Of a stretch of DNA of 64,000 nt, positions 18,789 to 27,875 are shown piece after piece. Positions within the stretch are counted from its first letter, which is position 1, and each line of letters opens with the position of its first letter. The stretch spans positions 186,001-250,000 of the forward strand of contig NZ_JASCRS010000004.1 in the NCBI RefSeq assembly GCF_030010235.1, given 5' to 3'. Under the pieces are notes generated by a model, which saw only the letters and a program-made list of their open reading frames with translations, was not told the origin of the DNA and did no database searches. A program made the translations under genes and the position numbers. Origin of the DNA: Leucobacter sp. UT-8R-CII-1-4 (GTDB lineage Bacteria; Actinomycetota; Actinomycetes; Actinomycetales; Microbacteriaceae).

Positions 18789-19733
18789 ATGAGCACTATG
18801 AACATAAGTGATTTACGTGGCACCGACTTGAACCTGCTGGTCGTGTTTCACTTACTCATGCAAGAACGCAATGTGACTCGTGCCGCCGCAAAGCTGCACC
18901 TCTCGCAGAGCGCGGTCAGCGCCGCGCTCTCGCGATTGCGCAGCATTGTGCAGGATCCGCTCTTTGAACGCGGCAAAACCGGCATGGAACCTACGGCCCG
19001 AGCCAAAGAACTAGCGGGGCCGATCGCGCTCTCGCTCGGCCATCTTGCGCGAACACTGCACCCCGAAGAAGCATTCAGCCCAAGCGACTCAACGAGAACG
19101 TTCCACCTGGCAATGTCTGACGACATCGAAGCAGTCATTGCGCCATGGTTGCTGCGCCGCAGCATTGAAGCCGATTGGCAGGTGAAATTTGCGTTTCACC
19201 AGACCAACTCGAGCAAATGGCACCAATCGCTCGAAGACGAGCGGATCGACCTCGTCCTTTGCGCGACCCCAGCCGAGGTGTCGTCGCAGTATCGGAGCAA
19301 AGCAATGTTCTCGGGCAGCTATTTGTGCGTGTATTCGGAATCGCAGCGGGGTGCGTCAGGACCGCTCAGCGAAGAAGAATTCAGAGAAGCCGTGCACCTC
19401 AGGGTTTCATTTGATGCACAACGTGGCTTTATCGACGAGTTACTTGAATCGGCCGGCGTGCAGCGCCGAGTGCCGCTCTCGATAAGCCACTTCGCGGGAA
19501 TCTCTACTGTGTTGCACGAGAACCCGGCGATTGTCACCCTGCCCGACTACGCGGCGAGAGCAATCGCATCGACTGCGGGCCTAACAACTTCGCCAGTGCC
19601 TCTGGCGGTGCCAACCTTCACAACATCGATGATCTGGCGCGTAGAAGCAAGCGCGAGCAACGATCGCTCTTGGCTGATGGAAGAACTACAGGCGTTTCAA
19701 GGAGCCGAACGCGTAAAAGCTGCCTCGGCCTAA
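18789..19733 (+). CDS. LysR-family transcriptional regulator
   Basis: A 314-aa LysR regulator. The N-terminal winged helix has LRGTDLNLLVVFHLLMQER and RAAAKLHLSQSAVSAALSRLR, followed by a periplasmic-binding-like effector domain. It is divergent from the MHS transporter and nitrilase genes with a palindromic LysR box between. No convincing Shine-Dalgarno precedes 18789; ATG at 18798 (MNISDLRG) is an equally good start. It most likely activates the transporter-nitrilase operon. Confidence 0.93.
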   Translation: MSTMNISDLRGTDLNLLVVFHLLMQERNVTRAAAKLHLSQSAVSAALSRLRSIVQDPLFERGKTGMEPTARAKELAGPIALSLGHLARTLHPEEAFSPSDSTRTFHLAMSDDIEAVIAPWLLRRSIEADWQVKFAFHQTNSSKWHQSLEDERIDLVLCATPAEVSSQYRSKAMFSGSYLCVYSESQRGASGPLSEEEFREAVHLRVSFDAQRGFIDELLESAGVQRRVPLSISHFAGISTVLHENPAIVTLPDYAARAIASTAGLTTSPVPLAVPTFTTSMIWRVEASASNDRSWLMEELQAFQGAERVKAASA

Positions 19734-19806
19734 CTCCGCGGAGCAGCAAAACATTCCTGTGAACAGTGACTAAGTTTCACAGCGAGGTGTAGTTTTGCTT
19801 GCCTAT

Positions 19807-19822
19807 GATTGAGGTATCAATC
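19807..19822. promoter_or_regulatory. Inverted repeat upstream of dehydrogenase gene
   Basis: GATTGA-GGTA-TCAATC is a perfect 6-bp dyad in the 247-bp gap before the dehydrogenase gene. A further half-site CGATTGAGTGAG occurs about 60 bases downstream. A regulator site is plausible; no matching regulator gene is adjacent. Confidence 0.3.
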
Positions 19823-19980
19823 GTGAGTGAATTGAACGGGCAAAACGGCGTCATCGCAGTGCCCATCGAATCGCCACGATTGAGTGAGAACCGATCCAGC
19901 GACTGACCAGCTGGTACTGAACTCACAAGGTTCAGTGGCCTCCGATCAGTCGTATCGTGAACTGAGAGGTTGAATCCATT

Positions 19981-21057
19981 ATGAAGGCAGCTCGTTACTA
20001 CGACCGCGGCGATATTCGTATCGAAAACATCGAACCACAGGCCCTCGAAGCCGGAACCGTGCGGGTAGACGTCGCATGGACAGGAATATGCGGCACCGAC
20101 CTGCACGAATATCTCGACGGCCCCATCTTTGTGCCAGCGCACGGACACCCACACCCAATCTCAGGTGAAGACGCACCGATTACGCTCGGCCACGAATTCT
20201 CTGGTGTCGTGTCAGAACTGGGCGAGGGCGTCACCGACCTCGCCGTCGGCGACCACGTCGTGATCGAACCGTACATTATTCGCGACAGCGTAGACACCGG
20301 CCCAGAGTCGAAGGACTACCACCTCTCGCCAGACATGAACTTCATCGGACTAGCGGGCCGCGGCGGCGGGCTCTCCGAGAACATTGTGGTGAAGAGTCGG
20401 TGGGTGCACAAGATCGATAAAGCGGTTCCACTCGACGAAGCCGCGCTAATCGAGCCACTATCAGTCGCGTACCACGCAGTGCAGCGCTCAGGCGTGGTTG
20501 CGGGCCAGACCGCAGTGGTAGGAGGAGCCGGACCAATCGGTCAACTGACCGCAGCCGTGCTGCACGCGCTCGGCGTGAAGGTAATCATCTCTGAGCTCTC
20601 GCCGCTGCGCCGCCAGAAAGCACTCGACGCTGGTGTTGCCGACGTGGCTCTCAACCCGGCAGAAGTGGACGTTGTTGCCGAGGTCAAAAAGCTCACCGAC
20701 GGTAAGGGCGCAGACGTTGCCTTTGAATGCACCTCGGTTCAGGTAGTATTTGACACCCTGATGGATGCGGTGCGACCCACCGGAGTGATCGTGGTTGTCT
20801 CGATCTGGGGCAAGCCCGCAACCTTCGACATGCACAAGCTTGTGATGCGAGAGCTTGATGTGCGCGGCACCATCGGGTACGTGAACTCGCACCCAGACAC
20901 CATTGCGCTCGTTGAATCCGGCAAGATCGATCTCAAGCCGTTTATCACCGGCAAGATTGCGCTCGAAGACCTGGTTGACAAGGGTTTCGACACCCTGATT
21001 AACCACAACGAGACCGCAGTGAAGATTCTCGTTTCGCCAAGCGGTAAGGGACTGTAA
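19981..21057 (+). CDS. Medium-chain alcohol dehydrogenase, 2,3-butanediol dehydrogenase-like
   Basis: A 358-aa zinc-dependent MDR enzyme closest in pattern to (R,R)-2,3-butanediol dehydrogenases. Catalytic-zinc ligands are Cys in GICGTDLHEY, and His-Glu in LGHEFSG. The NAD site is VVGGAGPIGQL. GLAGRGGGLSENIVV matches the family. The four-Cys structural-zinc loop of most MDRs is absent: the segment after EPYIIRDSVDTGPES has no Cys. A GAGAGG-like site precedes the ATG. Acetoin/butanediol interconversion is inferred. A terminator follows. Confidence 0.85.
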   Translation: MKAARYYDRGDIRIENIEPQALEAGTVRVDVAWTGICGTDLHEYLDGPIFVPAHGHPHPISGEDAPITLGHEFSGVVSELGEGVTDLAVGDHVVIEPYIIRDSVDTGPESKDYHLSPDMNFIGLAGRGGGLSENIVVKSRWVHKIDKAVPLDEAALIEPLSVAYHAVQRSGVVAGQTAVVGGAGPIGQLTAAVLHALGVKVIISELSPLRRQKALDAGVADVALNPAEVDVVAEVKKLTDGKGADVAFECTSVQVVFDTLMDAVRPTGVIVVVSIWGKPATFDMHKLVMRELDVRGTIGYVNSHPDTIALVESGKIDLKPFITGKIALEDLVDKGFDTLINHNETAVKILVSPSGKGL

Positions 21058-21089
21058 TGGTTGGGGCGTGAGCCCCTACCTGCGCGGCG

Positions 21090-21127
21090 CAAAGCCCCGG
21101 CAAGAGCACTAGCTCGTCGGGGCTTTG
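21090..21127 (+). terminator. Hairpin terminator after dehydrogenase gene
   Basis: CAAAGCCCCG and CGGGGCTTTG form a 10-bp stem about 30 bases after the stop; the flanking GCG/TGC can extend it. Confidence 0.7.
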
Positions 21128-21130
21128 TGC

Positions 21131-21438
21131 TGCCCGCGTGCCGCCCGCGTGCCGCGTGCGCGCGCCGAGTGGATACGTTGTCGTCGAATCGGTGTGAATC
21201 AGGGCGCCCCGGCGTATCCACTCAGCGACAACGTAGTCGCTCGGTGGTGGCGTATTCGCTTGGTGGCAACGTGTCCGCTTGGTGACGGCGCATTCGCTTG
21301 GTAGCGGTGTTTCTACTCGACGAATGGGGTTGGGTGCGGGCGATCCAGCGTTACCAAATTAGCAATTATGAATGCAGACCCCCATAAATAAACTAAGGTG
21401 GTGATGTTCGCCCGAATTCTGTTCGCAACCGGAGCCCC
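21131..21438. other. 308-bp gene-free region
   Basis: This stretch holds GC-rich GTGCCGC repeats at its left, the inverted and tandem 19-bp elements, and an AT-rich part (about 21,350-21,400) that probably carries the promoter of the MFS gene. No gene is seen. Confidence 0.6.
21216..21310 (+). repeat. Five degenerate 19-bp tandem repeats, intergenic
   Basis: Five consecutive 19-bp units occur between the dehydrogenase and MFS genes. The pattern is roughly ATTCGCTTGGTGGCAACGT; the first unit reads ATCCACTCAGCGACAACGT. A related copy in opposite orientation (GAGTGGATACGTTGTCG, near 21,168) lies just upstream, so the array is flanked by an inverted element. No coding potential is apparent. Confidence 0.75.
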
Positions 21439-22659
21439 ATGAAACAGCAAAACACCGCAGACCGCCCCCAGATTCCGCTGCTGCTTAGCGCGGTATTTCT
21501 CGCCTACCTGGCGCAGATGACGCTGAACCCGATCATCGCCCCGCTCGCGCGCGAGGTGGGCCTTGCCGAATGGCAGATCGGCGTCACTATCAGCGCGGCG
21601 GCAGTCATGGTCGTGCTTTCGAGTCAATTCTGGGGTCGACGTTCGCAATCGTGGGGGCGCAAGCCCGTGCTGATGGCCGCACTCGCGCTCGCCGCCATCA
21701 CCATGTCGCTTTTCGCGGTTGTTGCAGCGGCAGGAATGCGTGCGGCGCTTACCGGCGGTTCACTCTTTGCGCTCTTTTTGCTCCTACGTGGCATCGGTTT
21801 TGGCACCGCAATCGCCGCTGTGCCGCCAACGGCGCAGGCCTACATCGCCGACGTCACGAGCGATGAGGTGCAGCGCGTAAAAGGACTCGCCGGGGTCGGC
21901 GCGGTGCAAGGCATCGCCATGATGGCTGGCGCCGTGCTTGGCGGTGTGCTCGCGGGATTCGGCCTACTCACCCCACTTATTGTGGTGCCAGTGCTGCTGA
22001 TCGTCGGTTTTCTGCTCGTCGCATTTGGGCTGCGCCGAGAGCCGCGGCACGAACTCGTCACAAACCCGGTCAAGGTGAAGGCTAGCGACCCACGCGTCTG
22101 GCCTTTTTTGCTCGCGGGCTTTGGCATGCTGACCTCACTCGGCTGCATTCAAGTGATTGCCGGATTCATCGTGCAAGATCGCCTCATGCTCGATGCCAAA
22201 CTCACCGGCCTGGTCACCGGCGGAGTGCTGCTTGCGGCGGGAGTTGGCATGGTGCTGGCACAGACCATCATCGTGCCACGCAGTTCGTGGGGGCCACCGA
22301 AACTGCTGCGAGTGGGCGCGCTGACGGCACTGATCGGCTTTCTCGTACTGATCCCAAACGCCGGTGCGGCGCTACTGGTCTTCGCGATCTTCCTCATCGG
22401 ACTCGGACTCGGCATCGGGATGCCCGGCTACGCTGCTGGCCCCTCGCTACTGATGTCGCGAGAAGAGCAGGGCAGCCTCGCTGGGCTGATTGGCGCTACC
22501 AACGGGCTCACCTTTGTGGTCGCACCGACTCTGAGTACCGCACTCTACGGTTTTTGGCCGCCAGCCCCCGTGATCGTTGGCGCGATTGTGATGACCGCCG
22601 TGTTTGTGTTCGTGTTGTTGCACCCGAGATTTCGCAATCTGGCATCATTGCAGGAGTAA
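21439..22659 (+). CDS. MFS drug/metabolite exporter
   Basis: A 406-aa major facilitator with 12 predicted TM segments. Loop 2-3 has FWGRRSQSWGRKPVL (motif A variant of multidrug exporters), and the TM5 region VQGIAMMAGAVLGGVLAGFG resembles antiporter motif C. The TetR regulator gene follows on the same strand 21 bases later, the usual arrangement of a drug efflux pump with its own repressor. The substrate is unknown. Confidence 0.88.
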   Translation: MKQQNTADRPQIPLLLSAVFLAYLAQMTLNPIIAPLAREVGLAEWQIGVTISAAAVMVVLSSQFWGRRSQSWGRKPVLMAALALAAITMSLFAVVAAAGMRAALTGGSLFALFLLLRGIGFGTAIAAVPPTAQAYIADVTSDEVQRVKGLAGVGAVQGIAMMAGAVLGGVLAGFGLLTPLIVVPVLLIVGFLLVAFGLRREPRHELVTNPVKVKASDPRVWPFLLAGFGMLTSLGCIQVIAGFIVQDRLMLDAKLTGLVTGGVLLAAGVGMVLAQTIIVPRSSWGPPKLLRVGALTALIGFLVLIPNAGAALLVFAIFLIGLGLGIGMPGYAAGPSLLMSREEQGSLAGLIGATNGLTFVVAPTLSTALYGFWPPAPVIVGAIVMTAVFVFVLLHPRFRNLASLQE

Positions 22660-22680
22660 CGCAGATTGCTAGGGGGCGCT

Positions 22681-23340
22681 ATGGCAGAGCTTGCGCGACG
22701 GGGTCGCCCACCGCGGATCACGCGCGACGACATCGCCGCAGCCGTGCTCGAGGTGGGGTTTGCCCAGCTCACCTTTGCGGCAGTGCGTGAGCGTTTAAGC
22801 GTCGGCGAGAGTACGCTGTATCGGCACGCACCTGACCGTGATGAGCTGGTGCGAATCGGTCTTGATCGGGCGCTCGCCGAGGTGAGCTGGCCTAAGCTTG
22901 AGGGGCCCTGGCGGCCAATGCTTGAATCCTACGGTCACGCTGCTTGGCGCACGCTTGCGAAGTACCCCGGCTCGGCAACCGAGGTGGCGCGTGGGATCAT
23001 TCCTGCCTCAATGGTGACTCTCTTTGATAGTGTCTGTGCCGCACTCGTTGCAGCCGGGTTCACACCAGAGCATGCGGTGCTTGCTGGTGACCTTGTGTTT
23101 GACCTGGCCACCGATAACCGCCGCGGTGTTGAGCAGCTAGACGCTCTGGTGCCTGGGACCGGACCGAAGCGTGAACAGCTGAGTGGGCACTGGCCTGAGC
23201 AGCCTTTTGCAGGCCACTCTGCCGTGCGAGAGAGTGTGCGTGCGGTGATCTTGGCCGAACCCTTTGCGTGGTTTTCGACCAAGCTTCAGGTGGTGTTGAG
23301 CGGTATTGAGAGTTCGCTTGGGCCCGCGGCTCGGGTATGA
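22681..23340 (+). CDS. TetR-family regulator
   Basis: A 219-aa regulator. The N-terminal helix-turn-helix is ITRDDIAAAVLEVGF followed by RERLSVGESTLYRHAPDRDELV. The C-terminal ligand domain is about 150 aa. A TTG start at 22666 is in frame, but the ATG at 22681 has AGGGGGC in front. It is co-directional with the MFS gene and probably represses it in response to a substrate. Confidence 0.87.
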   Translation: MAELARRGRPPRITRDDIAAAVLEVGFAQLTFAAVRERLSVGESTLYRHAPDRDELVRIGLDRALAEVSWPKLEGPWRPMLESYGHAAWRTLAKYPGSATEVARGIIPASMVTLFDSVCAALVAAGFTPEHAVLAGDLVFDLATDNRRGVEQLDALVPGTGPKREQLSGHWPEQPFAGHSAVRESVRAVILAEPFAWFSTKLQVVLSGIESSLGPAARV

Positions 23341-23364
23341 GCTGAGAACGGGATCAGGCGACAC

Positions 23365-23405
23365 CCGCTGCGGGGTCAGCTCTATTTGAGCTGGCCCCGC
23401 AGCGG
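23365..23405. terminator. Hairpin terminator between convergent genes
   Basis: An 18-bp stem (CCGCTGCGGGGTCAGCTC with one G-T pair) and a TATTT loop lies between the TetR gene and the convergent aldehyde dehydrogenase gene. Confidence 0.75.
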
Positions 23406-23451
23406 TTGCCGCCTATCGCCTGGCTATTGTTTGGCTGCCGCTTAGCTGACG

Positions 23452-24816
23452 CTACTCGGCGAATACGTAGAGCTTCTTGTTCGCGAACTCTTCAAGAGCG
23501 TAGCGACCAAGCTCACGGCCAAAGCCGCTTCGTTTCACGCCGCCAAACGGCAGGTGCGGCGCGTCGAGTCCAACGCCATTGATGAACACCATGCCAACCT
23601 GCAGACGGTCGCCGATTGCGACAGCACGGTCTGTGTCTTGGCAAATCACAATCGAGCCGAGACCATACGGCGAGCTATTGGCCAGTTCGACTGCTTCATC
23701 TTCATCGGCCACCCGATACAAGACCGCTGCTGGACCGAAGAGCTCCTGGGTGTACACATCCATATCTGCGGTCACGTCGCTCAGTACAGTTGGCGGGAAG
23801 AACGCGCCGTCTGCCTCAGTCGAACCGATGTGGAGTTTTGCACCCTGTTCTACGGCCCGAGAAACCTGGCTGCTCAGAAGTTCAGCGGCACGAAGTGAAG
23901 AAAGCGGACCGATGTCCTTTCCGGTGTCGGAAGCCGGGCCTGAGGTGACAGCACCCATCGCCTGAACGAACTTCTCTGCAAACTCATCGTAGAAGCGATC
24001 AAGTATGACGATGCGCTTTGATCCGTTGCAGGCTTGGCCGCTGTTTTCGATGCGGCCGCTCACAGCCATTTCGACGGCTGCGTCGAGGTTCGCTGGATCC
24101 ACGACCATAAAGACGTCTGAACCACCGAGTTCGAGCACCACCTTTTTGAGGTGACGACCAGCGATTTCGGCGACGGCCGCACCGGCGCGCTCTGAGCCGG
24201 TCAATGACACGCCCTGTACGCGGGGATCTGCAATGACGCGTTCGATCTGTGAGTGCGCCGCACGAAGATTTACGTAGGATTCGCCAAAGCCAGCGTCTTT
24301 GTAAATCTGTTCAATCGCCTCAGCGGAACGTGGGCACTGCTCGGCGTGCTTCAGCAGAATTGTGTTGCCGAGGATGAGGTTTGGGGCGGCAAAGCGAGCC
24401 ACCTGGTAGTAGGGGAAGTTCCAAGGCATGATGCCGAGAATTACACCCAAACCAACCCGGCGGACGAAGGCGCGACCGCCACCCTCGTTGGGGATCTCTT
24501 CGTCAGCCAGGTGCTTCACTGCCTCGTCAGCGTAGTACTGGTAGATGGAGGCGCTGAACTCAACCTCGCCGCGGGACTGCTCAACCGGCTTTCCCATTTC
24601 CTGAGCGATAATCTCGGCCAGTTCGTCAGCGCGCTCAAGGTGTAGCTCTGCAACTCTTGCGATCATTGCGGCGCGCTCTGCGCGCTGAGCGGCGTTGGTT
24701 CCGTCGTAGGCATTACCCGCCGCAGTGATGGCTGCGGTGACCTCGACATCGGTTGCGGTTGGATAGGTGGCGACTGTTTCGCCGGTTGACGGATCAACTA
24801 CTTGATACTGCGACAT
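23452..24816 (-). CDS. Succinate-semialdehyde dehydrogenase
   Basis: A 454-aa NAD(P)-dependent aldehyde dehydrogenase of the SSADH branch. The catalytic Cys is in NSGQACNGSKR, the general-base Glu in VLELGGSD, with substrate/cofactor motifs MPWNFPYYQ and SLTGSERAG, and the PFGGVKRSGFGRE C-terminal signature. It oxidises succinic semialdehyde, the last step from putrescine/GABA to the TCA cycle. Its position beside a PuuR-like regulator and a polyamine importer fits that role. ATG follows AGGAGC. Confidence 0.92.
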   Translation of the reverse strand: MSQYQVVDPSTGETVATYPTATDVEVTAAITAAGNAYDGTNAAQRAERAAMIARVAELHLERADELAEIIAQEMGKPVEQSRGEVEFSASIYQYYADEAVKHLADEEIPNEGGGRAFVRRVGLGVILGIMPWNFPYYQVARFAAPNLILGNTILLKHAEQCPRSAEAIEQIYKDAGFGESYVNLRAAHSQIERVIADPRVQGVSLTGSERAGAAVAEIAGRHLKKVVLELGGSDVFMVVDPANLDAAVEMAVSGRIENSGQACNGSKRIVILDRFYDEFAEKFVQAMGAVTSGPASDTGKDIGPLSSLRAAELLSSQVSRAVEQGAKLHIGSTEADGAFFPPTVLSDVTADMDVYTQELFGPAAVLYRVADEDEAVELANSSPYGLGSIVICQDTDRAVAIGDRLQVGMVFINGVGLDAPHLPFGGVKRSGFGRELGRYALEEFANKKLYVFAE

Positions 24817-24849
24817 TGCGGAATGCTCCTGTAGTGGCGGGGTGGGTTT

Positions 24850-24868
24850 TTGGCGCAGGGCGCGCCAA
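24850..24868. promoter_or_regulatory. Dyad upstream of SSADH gene
   Basis: TTGGCGC-AGGGC-GCGCCAA is a 7-bp inverted repeat 34 bases before the SSADH start, a possible operator. It differs from the dyad in front of the transport operon. Confidence 0.3.
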
Positions 24869-24938
24869 ATCTTGCCAGGGCGCCTGCCGGCGACGTGGCT
24901 TCTGCCTTAGCGAAGGCGAGAAAGCTGTAGGTGTAGCC

Positions 24939-25670
24939 CTATTGGGCGTTAGCTAGTTCGTGAGGATGCGCGGTTTCGCTTTGAGTGCTGTTGCTCTTGC
25001 CGCTGCTCGGTACTGGAGTTGAGCTTGTGGTTGGTGGACTCGTCACCCACATCACTTCGGCGATAGAGGAACCGATGTTTTCTACCCGGTGGGGTACTGA
25101 ACTGAGGTATTCGATGCTGTCGTGGGCATCCATGACATATTTGTGGTCGCCCAGTTCGAGCAAGATCTTCCCCGAAAGCACAATGAGGAACTCTTGTGAT
25201 TTTCCGTGCACATAGGGATCTTGGCCGGTGGCGCCGCCTGATTCGAATCTGCCGACGTAAATCTCTACGTGCTGCACGGGTGGCTGCGCGATCACGAATT
25301 TTTCTGAACCGGAAGACAGCGGGGTCGACGGGCGCTGTGATGCCCGGAGTACTCCGTGGGTGTGGCGGGGATTGGACTCCAAAAGATCAGCTACTGGAAC
25401 CCCGAGCGCGCTGGCGATTTTGCGTAGCGAGGCAACACTCGCGTTTGTGAGACCGCGCTCAAGCTGGCTTAAAAAACTGGGGCTCACCCCAGCGGCTGCT
25501 GCGATCTCTCTGAGTGTGGCGCCACGTAACTTGCGTGCCTGCGAAATTCGCGAACCCACTTCGTACCCTGCGTCCATGCTGTTCCTCTCCGAGCCGTGTT
25601 GCTGCGCCGCTACTGCGTCATCTTTGTGCAGTGAGCGCAGCACATCTGCCTGTTCAGTGGTTGACGTCAC
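24939..25670 (-). CDS. XRE-cupin regulator, PuuR-like
   Basis: A 243-aa regulator. The XRE helix-turn-helix (residues about 38-98) contains RISQARKLRGATLREIAAAAGVS split by FLSQLERGLTNASVASLRKIA. A C-terminal cupin (about 125-205) has HGKSQEFLIVLSGK. This is the architecture of PuuR, the putrescine-utilisation repressor. The tail is Ser/Thr-rich. It is divergent from the polyamine transport operon, whose promoter holds a perfect dyad, and lies upstream of the SSADH gene. Polyamine-responsive repression is inferred. Confidence 0.88.
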   Translation of the reverse strand: MTSTTEQADVLRSLHKDDAVAAQQHGSERNSMDAGYEVGSRISQARKLRGATLREIAAAAGVSPSFLSQLERGLTNASVASLRKIASALGVPVADLLESNPRHTHGVLRASQRPSTPLSSGSEKFVIAQPPVQHVEIYVGRFESGGATGQDPYVHGKSQEFLIVLSGKILLELGDHKYVMDAHDSIEYLSSVPHRVENIGSSIAEVMWVTSPPTTSSTPVPSSGKSNSTQSETAHPHELANAQ

Positions 25671-25807
25671 TGTACAAGCTTCTGTGCTCGCGTTTGTTGG
25701 AATGTGATTATTTCTAACAGAAAACTCCTGATTTCACGGGAGTTCTTGAGCTAATTGTTCCCAAGTTGCCATAAAAACCGATTCAACACAAGAATCAAAA
25801 TTTTATC

Positions 25808-25834
25808 TTGACTGAACATTTTGTTCAGTATAGT
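25808..25834 (+). promoter_or_regulatory. Promoter with overlapping operator for polyamine transport operon
   Basis: TTGACT (25808-25813) and TATAGT (25829-25834) form a short-spaced (15 bp) -35/-10 pair. The perfect dyad CTGAACA-TTT-TGTTCAG (25812-25828) fills the spacer, so a bound repressor would block polymerase. The divergent PuuR-like regulator is the natural candidate. Confidence 0.6.
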
Positions 25835-25884
25835 TTGAACTCAACCCTCTGAGAACGCGGGGTTACTGGACAAAGGAGTTACAG

Positions 25885-26985
25885 GTGAAACGCATTACAC
25901 AGAGCGCAGCTGTCGTCTCCCTCGCTGTGGTCCTCGCGGCGTGCAGCGGGGGAAACACAGGGGCGGCACCGGAGGATAGGGACTTCGGCACACCACAGGC
26001 AGGCGTAGTGAAGCCAGGCATTCTTGATGGAGTGACCATGGCAATCGCTGATTCTGGCGGTATTTCGCAAGAAGGCCGTACCGAAGCAGTTTGGGAACCG
26101 TTCATGGAGGAATCCGGCGCCGAGGTGGTGCAGGACTCATTCGAAGCAGCAAAACTTAAAGCAATGGTTGAGTCAGGCAACGTCACCTGGGACATTGCGA
26201 ATACAACCGTGCTTGATGCCGGCCAATACTGCGGTGAACTGTACGAAAAGCTCGACTATTCGATGATCGATATTTCGAAGGTCCCAGAAGGCACTATTAC
26301 CAACGACTGCATGGTGCCGACAATTAGCTACGGCTTCATCGTCGCCTACAACACAGACGCCTTCGGTCAGAACGCACCCAATAGCGCGGCAGACTTCTTC
26401 GACACAGAGAAGTTCCCCGGTAAGCGCGCGATCGGACTGAGCACATACGCAGAGCCACAGGTACTGGAATTCGCTTTGCTCGCTGAGGGCAAGGGCGAGG
26501 ACCAGCGAACCGTAGCTGATATCGATGCAGCCATCGCAAAGTACAAGTCACTTGGCAACGACCTCATCACCTGGACTACGGGTGCAGAGTCGCAGCAGCA
26601 GCTTGAAAGCGGCGAAGTAGTGATGAGTCTGGTTTGGAGTTCGCGCGGATTCGGTGCGACTGATGCCGGAGCACCAATTGCACCGATGTGGGGCGACTGG
26701 ATCCTCGGCGTTGATGCACTCACAGTGCCAAAGGGAGCAAAAGACCCAGAAGCAGCATTCGCGGGTCTCAACTTCTTCCTCGGCGAGCAGCAGCAGACCA
26801 AGGCAGCAGAGCTCACCTCATTCGCGCCAGTAAATGTTGATTCAAAGCCAGAACTCTCTGACACAGCGAAGATGTGGTTCATCAACGACCACCTCGACAC
26901 CGGAAAAACGATTGACATGCAATTCTGGACAGAGAACTACTCCGACCTAGAGGGCGCCTGGACGAAGTGGGCATCAGGCTCCTAA
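25885..26985 (+). CDS. Polyamine-type ABC transporter substrate-binding lipoprotein
   Basis: A 366-aa extracytoplasmic binding protein with a lipoprotein signal (LAAC near residue 20) followed by a PotD/PotF-like fold: a VEPFMEESG-like early segment (WEPFMEESGAEVV), WDIANTTVLD, ISYGFIVAYNTDAF and a C-terminal SDTAKMWFINDHL. AAGGAG precedes GTG at 25885. First gene of a four-gene ABC operon; captures spermidine/putrescine-like compounds at the membrane surface. Substrate is inferred from family and context. Confidence 0.88.
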   Translation: MKRITQSAAVVSLAVVLAACSGGNTGAAPEDRDFGTPQAGVVKPGILDGVTMAIADSGGISQEGRTEAVWEPFMEESGAEVVQDSFEAAKLKAMVESGNVTWDIANTTVLDAGQYCGELYEKLDYSMIDISKVPEGTITNDCMVPTISYGFIVAYNTDAFGQNAPNSAADFFDTEKFPGKRAIGLSTYAEPQVLEFALLAEGKGEDQRTVADIDAAIAKYKSLGNDLITWTTGAESQQQLESGEVVMSLVWSSRGFGATDAGAPIAPMWGDWILGVDALTVPKGAKDPEAAFAGLNFFLGEQQQTKAAELTSFAPVNVDSKPELSDTAKMWFINDHLDTGKTIDMQFWTENYSDLEGAWTKWASGS

Positions 26986-26993
26986 GGAGCACT

Positions 26994-27875
26994 GTGCTTC
27001 TTGGTGCAACTATGTCACTCTCGAACGAGCTAAAGCGTGGCCCGGTATTTCGCCGGGCCACGCCCCTCTTGCTGGTGCCCGGCCTACTCGTAGTCACCTG
27101 CTTCTTCCTTGTCCCCATCATTGTCGTCGCCTGGCGGAGCATCTCTGATCCAGAAATCGGACTCAGCAACTATGCCTGGCTCGCGGAGAACGAAGTTTTT
27201 CTGCAGGTTCTAATTCGAACCTTTTTGGTTTCGAGCGTCGTCACCGCCGCCTGTGTGCTGATTGCGTACCCATACGCGTACTTGATGACCATCGTCGGTG
27301 GAACGATGCAGAAGCTCTTGCTGCTGTTTGTATTGATGCCACTTTGGACGAGCATCCTGGTACGAACGCTCGCCTGGATGGTGCTGCTGCAAGACTCAGG
27401 GCCAATTAACGACGTGCTTGAGTTTGTCGGAATTGGGCGACAGCCACTGATCCGGACGACCTTTGGTGTTGGTCTCGGCATGCTGCAGGTGCTTCTTCCA
27501 TTTATGGTGCTGCCTCTCTACTCAGCAATGCTTGGCATTGATACCCGATTGGTGCCTGCTGCACGGAGCCTTGGAGCCCACCCGGTAACCGCATTCTTTA
27601 AGGTTTACCTGCCGCTTTCATTGCCCGGAGTTGCTAGCGGAGCTACCACCGTATTCATTCTTGGTCTCGGCTTCTACATTGTGCCGGCGCTGCTCGGATC
27701 GCCGCAGACGACAATGCTTTCCGCTTTGATTTATCAGCAATTTTCGGCGTTCTTGGATTGGGGCCACGGCTCTGCCATGGGAATCGCGCTGTTGTTGCTC
27801 ACAGCGGTGCTGCTCGGTGTGCTGCAACTCATCACTGGAAGCGCTCGCCGTCGTGCCGCTAGGGGGAAGAAGTGA
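26994..27875 (+). CDS. Polyamine ABC transporter permease (PotB-like)
   Basis: A binding-protein-dependent transport permease, about 293 aa, six TM segments, with the EAA-type loop SLGAHPVTAFFKVYLPLSLPG. The GTG at 26994 has AAGGAG 4 bases upstream; ATG at 27012 (MSLSNELKRG) is the alternative. It begins just after the binding-protein stop and overlaps the second permease gene by 4 bases. Confidence 0.9.
   Translation: MLLGATMSLSNELKRGPVFRRATPLLLVPGLLVVTCFFLVPIIVVAWRSISDPEIGLSNYAWLAENEVFLQVLIRTFLVSSVVTAACVLIAYPYAYLMTIVGGTMQKLLLLFVLMPLWTSILVRTLAWMVLLQDSGPINDVLEFVGIGRQPLIRTTFGVGLGMLQVLLPFMVLPLYSAMLGIDTRLVPAARSLGAHPVTAFFKVYLPLSLPGVASGATTVFILGLGFYIVPALLGSPQTTMLSALIYQQFSAFLDWGHGSAMGIALLLLTAVLLGVLQLITGSARRRAARGKK

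Noticed and set aside
19805..19906. 33-aa frame in the leader of the dehydrogenase gene
   Set aside because: No ribosome-binding site; the region is better explained as promoter with a dyad.
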